Positions 1 through 4,845 of a stretch of DNA of 6,043 nucleotides are shown one piece after another. Both the position numbers and the translations under genes were made by a program. The DNA comes from Candidatus Omnitrophota bacterium. GTDB lineage: Bacteria > Omnitrophota > Gorgyraeia > 1-14-0-20-64-10 > JACQQZ01. Under the pieces are notes generated by a model. That model did not search any database. It had not been told where the DNA came from and saw nothing but the letters and a program-made list of their open reading frames with translations. Where the stretch lies: contig JACQRF010000155.1 in NCBI GenBank assembly GCA_016206635.1, forward strand, positions 1 through 6,043. The letters run 5' to 3'. Position 1 is the stretch's first letter, and each line of letters begins with the position of its first letter.

Positions 1-2
1 CC

Positions 3-2999
3 GTCACCCTGGCCGAGGTGAGACAGATCCTCGTCTCCGCCAATTATTTCGAAGAGCTCGTTCTCCGCCAGGGCGCGCAGAGCGCCGCCCTGGCGGCCGC
101 CCTCGGGCTTAATGCGACGAAGCCGATCACGCTCATTCGCCGTTACTCGACGAGCCGCCACGCGCGCACGCAACCGGTCTTTGCGATCACCAATGACGAG
201 GCGGTCGTACTCGTGGACGAGTCGGGGACGGCCGCCGCCACGGCCTGGGGTGAATACCGAACGGCGCGAAAAACCGCCGGGCGCCCGCTGGACGACTTGC
301 CGATCATTCAAGCCGACGGCGTCGAGGTGTTCGCCGACAATGCCCTCTCTGCCAGTGCCCAGGTGGTCATCACCGTTCCCTCGACTCCTCCCCCTCCCGC
401 CCCTCGCCTCGCCGCCGGCCTGGAAGAGTCGGCCACGAAAGTGGTGGAAGATGTTCATCGAAATATACTCCATCTCGCGCACGATGCTGACAACCAGCGG
501 CTATTCATCGTGGATACGCGGGGCCCCAAAACCGCGGCACAGATAGCCGTTTACGATCTTGCGCGACGGCCTGCCGCGGCCCCGACCTTCCCGCCATTAG
601 TCTTGGCCGACGACCCCGATGCTCACATTGATGCCATGGCCATGAGCGCAGCGCGGCGTACGTTTTTCTTCCTGCGATGGCACGAGAAGACCGGCACGGA
701 GGTGATCGCCGTCCCCTTCCCGCACCGCCAAGGATGGTCTGCCAACACCACAGCGAAGGTCCTGCGCAGCGGACTGCCGAGAGGTTGGTCAGGTCTTGCC
801 GTGCAGGGAAACCACCTGTATGTCCTCGCTGGCACGCAGGAGTCCTACGTCATGAACGCCGCCACCGGAGAGCTGCTCGGACAGCCGGCGCCCGTCCGTT
901 GGCCAGCCGGCACCCCGTTGTATCTCCATTTGAGCCATCTAGCGGCGCACGGCAACGCCGTCTTCGCCGCCGCGGTGACGGCCGGCGGAGACTTGGAAGG
1001 GCTCTGGATCCTTGAGGGGCCGGTGGCTTCAACCACGTGGCGTCGTTTGCCAAAATTCACACCTGAACGTGATGAGATACTCAGCGATCTGGTAGTGGGT
1101 GACGCCGCCGAGGGGCCGTCCCTCTACGTCGCTACCAGCCACCGGATATTGATCGTCTCGCCGGCTGAGGGCCGCATCCTCCGCGCGAAGGTCGTGCATT
1201 CCGAAGGGACTGAGGCCGCTTCGCGCGCCGCGCTCACGCCGGGTCAAGACCGCCCCAACATTCTGCAATGGGGCACTCCCATCGCCGCCGGGCCTCAGGG
1301 CCTCTTCGCCGTGGCCCGGCGAGGATGGCGGGAAGATTGGAAACCGGCGATCTGGCAAGATCATCGCGGGGTATATCGCGGGCGCCCACAGGACCCGGCC
1401 CCCGCCGGCGCCGACAAACACGATCTCTGGTTCCTCCCCTCTACCTATTTTTCGCCGGCCGCTCGGGCGCCGGAGCCCGGGCCGAGCGTCGCACGGCAAC
1501 TAGCGATCTCTCGCACCGCGTCGGATCCACTCCGCACGGTGACGCGCGAGCGTCGAGACGCCGCCCCGGGGGCGGGATCCCGGCAACCACTGCCGCTTGG
1601 AGAACGCCCGCAATCGGTGAGTTTCTCGGTGAACGTGCGGCAGGAATTGTCGGTCACTGTTCAGGGCACGCGAAGCGTCCCGTCCTCAAGCCAGTCGCCA
1701 TCCCCATCCACCCTTCCAGCATTTGAAGAAATCACGCTCGTCGACAACGCCTCCGCGGCGGCATTGGGCCGCGCGTTGGGGTTAAACTCGCATGATAAGC
1801 CAGTGATTCTGGTCCGTGAGCCCCGTCAATCCGGACCCGCCTCGTTCTTCGCCGCACGGGCTGGGGACCTCTCGCGCGTCCTTTTTAGTCCCTCCGGTCA
1901 AGCGAACCAGCGGCTCAAATCATGGAATGTCTACCTCCAGGCCAAGCTGCGCCCCGGAGGCCTGGCCCCGGCACCTCTCACATCCCGCGTGATTATTGAT
2001 GCGCCATCGGGCCCTCTCCAACCTGGCGCCACACTCAACATCACCGTCGCCGCTGGGCTGGAGGAGGGGCGATCGGCGGCGGACACCGCGCGGTTCGCGC
2101 TGCCGCCCGCCCCACAGATTCCGGCGGCTCTCGCCCTGCCGGCCGGGGTTCCGTTGAACCAGGATGCGATTGTGGAGAGGTTACGGCAGGCGATGGAGGA
2201 TCGTGGTCTGCATCACGCGATGGCGCTGGCCGCCCTGGAGCAGAGACATTACTTGGAAGCCCGGCGCCGGTACGTCAAAGCAGACCTAGCGTGGCATGCC
2301 GCGCAGACGGCGTTGCGGCAGCAGCGTCAGAACTGGGCTAGTCATCTGTGGGTGCATGGGCCGTTAGCCGATATCTTGAATCAGGTCGAGCGGTTCTTGG
2401 GCGACGCCCGTTACGCCGCACAGAGCGGTGCGGAGTTCGCGGCCCAGCAAGGTCGCCGCGTCGCCGCCGGCCTGGAGGAAAATACCGCGTCGGAGCGGGC
2501 GGACGCGACGGGGACGCTGGCCGCCGTGGACATGCCCGCGCAGGCACAGGGGGTGGCGCAGGAGGCGATAGTCGGGAGGGTGGCCAAGGCGTGGGAGCAG
2601 GCGCGCGAGGCCGTCGCCGAGATCCCTGAGCCGCTCCTGCTGTCCAAGCACCGGCTGCTCTTTGTGAATTCGGACACATGGGCCTTGGTGCCACTGGCGG
2701 TGATGCGGGGATTTAAGGTGTTGGTCGGCGCCGACGGCGAGGCGGAACACCGACTCCGCCTCCTCGTGCACGCGCTCGCGCTGCCGGAGGAACGGTGCGT
2801 ATTTTTGTCGCCGGCGGAGGCGCAGCAGCGCGCGCAGGCCGCCACCCGGCCCGACAGTGATGTCATCCCGGTTGAGGACGAGGCGCATCTGTTGGCGATC
2901 TTCGGGTTGCCCAACGAGTGGCCGACGCCCGTCGCCGCCGCGATGCTGCTCACCCACCGCTACCTCGCCGCCCAGGCCGGGCTGGAGCGCGGCGCGTAA
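3..2999 (+). CDS. Large modular protein of unknown function with duplicated domain, beta-propeller-like region and AAGLEE motifs (5' end probably outside window)
   Basis: I do not recognise this protein as a named family. The frame is open to the left edge. A GTG at 18 is the first possible start, giving 993 residues, but no ribosome site precedes it, so the gene probably begins upstream; residues below count from that GTG. Seen in order: an alpha/beta domain (11-137); about six strand-rich repeats some 50 residues apart (150-455) of the type found in beta-propellers; a Pro/Ser/Arg-rich linker (481-567); a second copy of the first domain (569-683); a helical, coiled-coil-like region (712-815); and a C-terminal alpha/beta domain (872-993). 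AAGLEE occurs at 132-137, 678-683 and 816-821, and AGLER lies close to the C-terminus. No signal peptide or membrane helix is visible in the part seen. A scaffold, surface or binding protein is possible, but nothing shows an enzyme active site. The existence of the gene is well supported by length alone. Confidence 0.85.
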   Translation, partial: VTLAEVRQILVSANYFEELVLRQGAQSAALAAALGLNATKPITLIRRYSTSRHARTQPVFAITNDEAVVLVDESGTAAATAWGEYRTARKTAGRPLDDLPIIQADGVEVFADNALSASAQVVITVPSTPPPPAPRLAAGLEESATKVVEDVHRNILHLAHDADNQRLFIVDTRGPKTAAQIAVYDLARRPAAAPTFPPLVLADDPDAHIDAMAMSAARRTFFFLRWHEKTGTEVIAVPFPHRQGWSANTTAKVLRSGLPRGWSGLAVQGNHLYVLAGTQESYVMNAATGELLGQPAPVRWPAGTPLYLHLSHLAAHGNAVFAAAVTAGGDLEGLWILEGPVASTTWRRLPKFTPERDEILSDLVVGDAAEGPSLYVATSHRILIVSPAEGRILRAKVVHSEGTEAASRAALTPGQDRPNILQWGTPIAAGPQGLFAVARRGWREDWKPAIWQDHRGVYRGRPQDPAPAGADKHDLWFLPSTYFSPAARAPEPGPSVARQLAISRTASDPLRTVTRERRDAAPGAGSRQPLPLGERPQSVSFSVNVRQELSVTVQGTRSVPSSSQSPSPSTLPAFEEITLVDNASAAALGRALGLNSHDKPVILVREPRQSGPASFFAARAGDLSRVLFSPSGQANQRLKSWNVYLQAKLRPGGLAPAPLTSRVIIDAPSGPLQPGATLNITVAAGLEEGRSAADTARFALPPAPQIPAALALPAGVPLNQDAIVERLRQAMEDRGLHHAMALAALEQRHYLEARRRYVKADLAWHAAQTALRQQRQNWASHLWVHGPLADILNQVERFLGDARYAAQSGAEFAAQQGRRVAAGLEENTASERADATGTLAAVDMPAQAQGVAQEAIVGRVAKAWEQAREAVAEIPEPLLLSKHRLLFVNSDTWALVPLAVMRGFKVLVGADGEAEHRLRLLVHALALPEERCVFLSPAEAQQRAQAATRPDSDVIPVEDEAHLLAIFGLPNEWPTPVAAAMLLTHRYLAAQAGLERGA
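48..428 (+). other. Internal domain copy A of the large protein
   Basis: Residues 11-137. It begins with FEE, then an alanine-rich helix and ALGLN..KPITLI, a strand, an SG turn followed by WxxY (W77, Y80), a strand ending VVITV (116-120), a proline-rich insert and AAGLEE. The same order is found at residues 569-683. The similarity is at protein level only; the DNA of the two copies has diverged, so the duplication is old. Confidence 0.6.
411..428 (+). repeat. AAGLEE motif, copy 1
   Basis: Codons for residues 132-137 of the large protein, context RLAAGLEES. It closes domain copy A and precedes the propeller-like region. The codons differ from those of the other two copies, so the motif is conserved as protein rather than as recent DNA repeats. 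Confidence 0.65.
465..1382 (+). other. Beta-propeller-like region of the large protein
   Basis: Residues about 150-455 hold about six segments in which a short hydrophobic strand after a G/N turn (such as NQRLFIVD, NHLYVLAG, GNAVFAAA, PSLYVATS, QGLFAVAR) is followed by a second strand ending in D/G or a T/A-G-E-L/R turn. Their starts lie roughly 40-60 residues apart, as in WD40, NHL or PQQ-type propeller blades. No diagnostic WD, NHL or PQQ signature is present, so the fold is inferred from strand periodicity alone. Confidence 0.45.
1458..1718 (+). other. Low-complexity linker in the large protein
   Basis: Residues about 481-567 are rich in Pro, Ser, Arg and Ala and lack regular hydrophobic spacing, apart from one short strand-like stretch (about 533-549). 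This looks like a flexible linker between the propeller-like region and the second domain copy. Confidence 0.5.
1722..2066 (+). other. Internal domain copy B of the large protein
   Basis: Residues 569-683 repeat the layout of residues 11-137: FEEITL, alanine-rich helix, ALGLN..KPVILV (586-599), SG turn (626-627), WxxY (W636, Y639), a strand ending NITV, then directly AAGLEE. Copy A carries an extra proline-rich insert of about 11 residues between the last strand and AAGLEE. That the motif is kept after the same last strand in both copies suggests it belongs to the module. Confidence 0.6.
2049..2066 (+). repeat. AAGLEE motif, copy 2
   Basis: Codons for residues 678-683, context TVAAGLEEG. It closes domain copy B and precedes a proline/alanine-rich stretch leading into the helical region. 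Confidence 0.65.
2151..2462 (+). other. Helical, coiled-coil-like region of the large protein
   Basis: Residues 712-815 are dense in Ala, Leu, Arg, Gln and Glu with few Gly or Pro, and show heptad-like hydrophobic spacing (for example around 718-740 and 744-770). A helical bundle or coiled coil is likely. It ends in RRV followed by the third AAGLEE. Confidence 0.5.
2463..2480 (+). repeat. AAGLEE motif, copy 3
   Basis: Codons for residues 816-821, context RVAAGLEEN. It closes the helical region and precedes the C-terminal alpha/beta domain, which itself ends in a degenerate AGLER three to seven residues from the C-terminus. Confidence 0.65.
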
Positions 3000-3026
3000 C
3001 GCCAGTATAAAAGAATAGAAATGGCC

Positions 3027-3055
3027 TTGACGCCGCAACGGCGGCCGGGTAGGCT
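3027..3055 (+). promoter_or_regulatory. Predicted promoter of the HTH/PIN cassette
   Basis: TTGACG (3027-3032), a 17-base spacer and TAGGCT (3050-3055) resemble a sigma-70-type promoter. The predicted transcript start near 3062 would leave a leader of only about a dozen bases, just enough for the GGAGGG ribosome site at 3063-3068. The 74 bases between the large gene and the HTH gene hold no other gene and no clear terminator. Confidence 0.45.
3031..3043. promoter_or_regulatory. Candidate operator: 5-bp inverted repeat in promoter spacer
   Basis: CGCCG-CAA-CGGCG is a perfect 5-bp inverted repeat with a 3-base centre, lying between the -35 and -10 boxes. Toxin-antitoxin cassettes usually repress themselves, and this place would suit a dimeric repressor. 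The repeat is short and GC-rich, so chance is not excluded. Confidence 0.25.
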
Positions 3056-3073
3056 TGAGGGTGGAGGGACCCG

Positions 3074-3373
3074 ATGGTCGCTGAGGTGATGACGGTCAAC
3101 GTGGTGGCGCACTACCTGCGGATCAACCCGCAGACGGTCTATCGCCGGGCGGAGGCCGGGGAGCTCCCCGCCATCCGCATCGGCCGCACCCTGCGATTCA
3201 AGCGGGACCTGCTCGACGAATGGCTCCGCCTGACGGCGACATCGTGGAGTGCGCGTCGTCAGCGGGCGCTCTACGCCCGATGCGAACGCACGGCCAAGCG
3301 GTACGGACTTCGTGAGCGCGATGTGCTTCGGGCGGTTCGGGCGCGGCGCTACACAAGCTCCCGCCATCGTTGA
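3074..3373 (+). CDS. Excisionase-family HTH DNA-binding protein, likely antitoxin
   Basis: A 99-residue protein. Residues about 5-52 fit the excisionase/MerR-like HTH_17 fold: a helix with VAHYLRIN, the turn and recognition helix PQTVYRRAEAGELP, the small beta wing AIRIGRTLRFK and the closing helix DLLDEWL. The C-terminal half (about 57-99) is strongly basic and helical, with GLRERDVLRAVRARRY near the end. In an antitoxin this part would be expected to contact the toxin. The ATG is preceded by GGAGGG (3063-3068) at five bases. The stop codon TGA overlaps the TTG start of the PIN gene (TTGA), so the two are almost certainly co-translated. DNA binding is well supported; the antitoxin role is inferred from the neighbour. 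A transcription regulator or a relic of a mobile-element excisionase is the alternative. Confidence 0.85.
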   Translation: MVAEVMTVNVVAHYLRINPQTVYRRAEAGELPAIRIGRTLRFKRDLLDEWLRLTATSWSARRQRALYARCERTAKRYGLRERDVLRAVRARRYTSSRHR

Positions 3374-3774
3374 CTCGCGTTGTCCTGGACAGTAACGTCT
3401 GGATCTCGGGGTACTACTCAGCCGGGACTGCCCGACGCTTGCTCGACGCCGCATTCGCGGGCCGCTTCACACCGCTCCTCACCCATGCCATTCTCCAAGA
3501 AGTTTACGACGTGTTGTCTGAGGATTTCCACTTTGCCGCCGAGCAGGTCCTCGACATCCAACGGACGATGCTCGGCATCAGCGAGCTGGTGGAGATCCCG
3601 CAGATGACGGCCCATCCGGTGCGCGATCCCAAAGATCTTCATATCATCGCCTGTGCCATCACCGCCCATGCGGACGCGATCGTCACCGGCGATCATGATC
3701 TCCTAGCGCTCTGCTACGTGCGGTCCATCCCCGTCCATACGATCCGGCAGTTTCTCCAGACGCTCGCGGCCTAG
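3370..3774 (+). CDS. PIN-domain ribonuclease, putative toxin-antitoxin system toxin
   Basis: A 134-residue single-domain protein matching the PIN-family toxin component group (COG1569/TIGR00305 type). Visible hallmarks are RVVLDSNVWIS near the N-terminus with the first metal-binding Asp (D7), E44 in the second helix (ILQEVYDVL), D86/D89 in DPKDLHIIACAI and D108 in VTGDHDLLAL. This gives a complete Mg2+/Mn2+ site, so the nuclease should be active. PIN toxins cleave RNA, often tRNA or rRNA, to slow growth; the target here is unknown. The TTG start is chosen because it places D7 at the usual distance from the N-terminus and overlaps the stop of the HTH gene. No strong ribosome site is seen, so translation probably depends on the upstream gene, which would keep toxin below antitoxin. 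Length is normal for the family. Confidence 0.9.
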   Translation: MTRVVLDSNVWISGYYSAGTARRLLDAAFAGRFTPLLTHAILQEVYDVLSEDFHFAAEQVLDIQRTMLGISELVEIPQMTAHPVRDPKDLHIIACAITAHADAIVTGDHDLLALCYVRSIPVHTIRQFLQTLAA

Positions 3775-3798
3775 TTGGCGACGCCGTCACTTCTGCGC

Positions 3799-3826
3799 TT
3801 GACAGCGCGGGCGAACCGCGTATGCT
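3799..3826 (+). promoter_or_regulatory. Predicted strong promoter of the small orphan gene
   Basis: A perfect TTGACA (3799-3804), a 16-base spacer and TATGCT (3821-3826) make the best sigma-70-like promoter in the window. The expected transcript start is near 3832-3834, about 52 bases before the ATG at 3885. The placement shows that the small gene is transcribed independently of the PIN gene. Confidence 0.6.
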
Positions 3827-3838
3827 AGGGCGCTAGCG

Positions 3839-3880
3839 GGCTCCCCGAGAGCCGGTTCCCCCTCAACCCGAGGAGGAACC
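3839..3880 (+). promoter_or_regulatory. Structured 5' leader with ribosome-site-sequestering hairpin
   Basis: Two directly adjacent hairpins fill most of the predicted leader. The first pairs GGCTC (3839-3843) with GAGCC (3849-3853) around CCCGA. The second pairs GGTTCCCCCTC (3854-3864) with GAGGAGGAACC (3870-3880), ten of eleven positions matching with one C-A mismatch, around the loop AACCC. The right arm contains the whole AGGAGG ribosome site (3871-3876), which would be closed when the stem forms. This fits control of translation by a ligand, protein, temperature or upstream RNA. It matches no riboswitch class that I know. Confidence 0.5.
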
Positions 3881-3884
3881 ACGC

Positions 3885-4097
3885 ATGCCGCAGGCCGCGC
3901 TCGTCGGTGCAGGATTGCTTGCGCTGTTGCCGTTGCTGATGCCCGTCCCGCTCCCGCCCTCCATCTCGTCCCCAGGGGAAACGCTCCGAGCGCCGGCCGC
4001 GACCGCCGTCGAGGCATTCCCGGCCCCCGGCCCGGTGACGGCGACGCTGACAGCCGACCTCCAGCGGCAGAGCCGCCTCCTCGCCAGCCAAGCATAG
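3885..4097 (+). CDS. Small hydrophobic protein, probably exported or membrane-anchored, function unknown
   Basis: A 70-residue protein that I do not recognise. It has AGGAGG at 3871-3876, eight bases before the ATG, and a near-consensus promoter upstream, which argues that this short frame is a real gene. Residues 4-24 form one hydrophobic segment rich in Leu, Ala and Pro that could be a signal peptide core or a membrane anchor, although the usual Lys/Arg before it is missing. After PPSISSPGE follows a Pro/Ala-rich stretch with possible AxA cleavage sites (around 36-47), then a short amphipathic C-terminal helix (TADLQRQSRLLASQA). There is no cysteine, so it is neither a lipoprotein nor disulfide-bonded. 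It sits alone between the PIN cassette and the ATP synthase operon and need not be linked to either. The GC-rich composition makes spurious frames common, hence the moderate confidence. Confidence 0.5.
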   Translation: MPQAALVGAGLLALLPLLMPVPLPPSISSPGETLRAPAATAVEAFPAPGPVTATLTADLQRQSRLLASQA

Positions 4098-4119
4098 GGC
4101 CGGCGGCGCGTACGGGCGC

Positions 4120-4149
4120 TTGACCCGCCCCGTCGGGCCGTGCTACGGT
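4120..4149 (+). promoter_or_regulatory. atpZp: Predicted promoter of the ATP synthase operon
   Basis: TTGACC (4120-4125), an 18-base spacer and TACGGT (4144-4149), preceded by TGC as in an extended -10 box. It lies 40-70 bases before the first gene of the operon. The 93-base gap (4098-4190) holds nothing else that I can support apart from a G-run ribosome site (4174-4179). Confidence 0.4.
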
Positions 4150-4190
4150 GAGGCGGCCACTTGCGTGGGCGACGGGGGGTGTGATATCCT

Positions 4191-4439
4191 GTGGGCTCTT
4201 CGCGGGACGAACGAGACCTCTACCGGACGTTGCGCCAGGTCGGGACCTTCACCACCATCCCGCTGCTCCTGGCGGCAGGTCCCCTCGTGGGATTCGTCAT
4301 CGGGCGGTTCCTCGATCGGCAGTTCCAGACGGCCCCCTGGGGCCTCATCGGCGCCATCCTGTTGGGATTGGCTGCCGCCATCCGCGAAACCATTCGTCTG
4401 ATTCGACAGGCCATACACGAGAACACGGATGCCGCCTAG
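4191..4439 (+). CDS. atpZ: AtpZ/AtpI-family small membrane protein of the ATP synthase operon
   Basis: An 82-residue protein with a charged N-terminus and two membrane helices (about 20-40 and 50-65). The pattern AAGPLVGFVIGRFLD in and after helix 1 and GLIGAILLGLAAA in helix 2 is typical of the AtpZ (ATPase_gene1) family found at the head of many bacterial F0F1 operons. These proteins are proposed to help assemble the c ring or to move Mg2+/Ca2+, and their exact role is not settled. An in-frame stop at 4182-4184 makes the GTG at 4191 the first possible start; a GGGGGG run (4174-4179) lies 11 bases upstream. Its end overlaps the next gene by 11 bases, suggesting coupled translation. The symbol rests on position and motif. 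Confidence 0.85.
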   Translation: MGSSRDERDLYRTLRQVGTFTTIPLLLAAGPLVGFVIGRFLDRQFQTAPWGLIGAILLGLAAAIRETIRLIRQAIHENTDAA

Positions 4440-4845
4440 TCTGTTGTCTAACGCGCTGCGCCCAGCTCTCTGGGGAGCTTTGGGAATCGCCGCGGTCCTC
4501 GCCGCGGCGGGCCGGCTCCCGACGGCGGGCGGCGTCCTCGCCGGGGCGCTGTGGAACATCACCAACCTCTTCCTCCTCCAATCCCTGGCACTCGCCTGGG
4601 GCCGCGAGCAGCGCCGGCGCGCCCTGACCCTCCTGCTCGTCAAACTGCTGCTCCTCTACCCCGCCGGGCTGGCGCTCGCACTCTCGAACAAACTCTCGCT
4701 GGTGGCCATCATCGCCGGCTTCAGTTGGCCGTTCGTCGTGTTGATCGGCTGTGCCATCTGGTCCGGACGGACGGCTTCATCCCTTACCGGTACCGGGTAC
4801 ACGCCTGTACCCGGTACCGGTAGCGAAGAATCCCCCCGTGGCTGA
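4429..4845 (+). CDS. atpI: ATP synthase subunit I (AtpI/AtpR-like)
   Basis: A 138-residue protein with four predicted membrane helices (about 13-30, 36-56, 66-86 and 91-112) and the family-like GVLAGALWNITNLFLLQ in helix 2. Members of the ATP-synt_I family are accessory proteins that, with AtpZ, aid c-ring assembly or stability; they are not part of the finished enzyme in most species. The start overlaps the end of the previous gene by 11 bases and lacks a good ribosome site of its own, so re-initiation is likely. The last 27 residues follow the final helix and are odd: TGTGYTPVPGTG is encoded by a perfect inverted repeat, so this tail may have been gained by insertion of a palindromic element. 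The stop overlaps the GTG start of atpB by 8 bases (GTGGCTGA). Confidence 0.85.
   Translation: MPPSLLSNALRPALWGALGIAAVLAAAGRLPTAGGVLAGALWNITNLFLLQSLALAWGREQRRRALTLLLVKLLLLYPAGLALALSNKLSLVAIIAGFSWPFVVLIGCAIWSGRTASSLTGTGYTPVPGTGSEESPRG
4785..4822. repeat. Perfect 16-bp inverted repeat (REP-like palindrome) at the atpI-atpB junction
   Basis: TACCGGTACCGGGTAC (4785-4800) and GTACCCGGTACCGGTA (4807-4822) are exact reverse complements separated by ACGCCT. Each arm itself contains the palindrome CCGGTACCGG or its overlap, so the element is doubly symmetric. It lies within the codons for the hydrophilic tail of AtpI and ends 15 bases before the atpB start. It could be a REP/MITE-type mobile palindrome, an mRNA hairpin that sets relative expression or stability, or a protein-binding site. 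Followed by no T-run, it is not an intrinsic terminator. Confidence 0.85.

Noticed and set aside
2364..3038. Long minus-strand open frame against the end of the large gene
   Set aside because: It is the antisense shadow of a high-GC coding region with no recognisable domain or ribosome site; the + strand frame shows clear protein structure here.
3824..3837. GCTAG-GGCG-CTAGC inverted repeat at the -10 box of the small gene
   Set aside because: Only five base pairs and partly upstream of the expected transcript start; too short to call an operator without comparative support.
4112..4133. Hairpin ACGGGCG / CGCCCCGT after the small gene as terminator
   Set aside because: The stem has a bulge, there is no T-run after it, and it overlaps the -35 box of the predicted atp promoter; it is probably a GC-rich coincidence.
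4161..4190. TTGCGT - 18 bases - TATCCT as a second promoter for the ATP synthase operon
   Set aside because: The -10 box would end at the base before the GTG start at 4191, so the transcript would begin inside the gene, and no good internal start with a ribosome site follows.
4751..4837. A longer atpB start at ATG 4751
   Set aside because: It would add 29 residues of low-complexity sequence encoded over the atpI tail and the inverted repeat, unlike the start of a subunits; the GTG at 4838 overlaps the atpI stop and gives a normal N-terminus.
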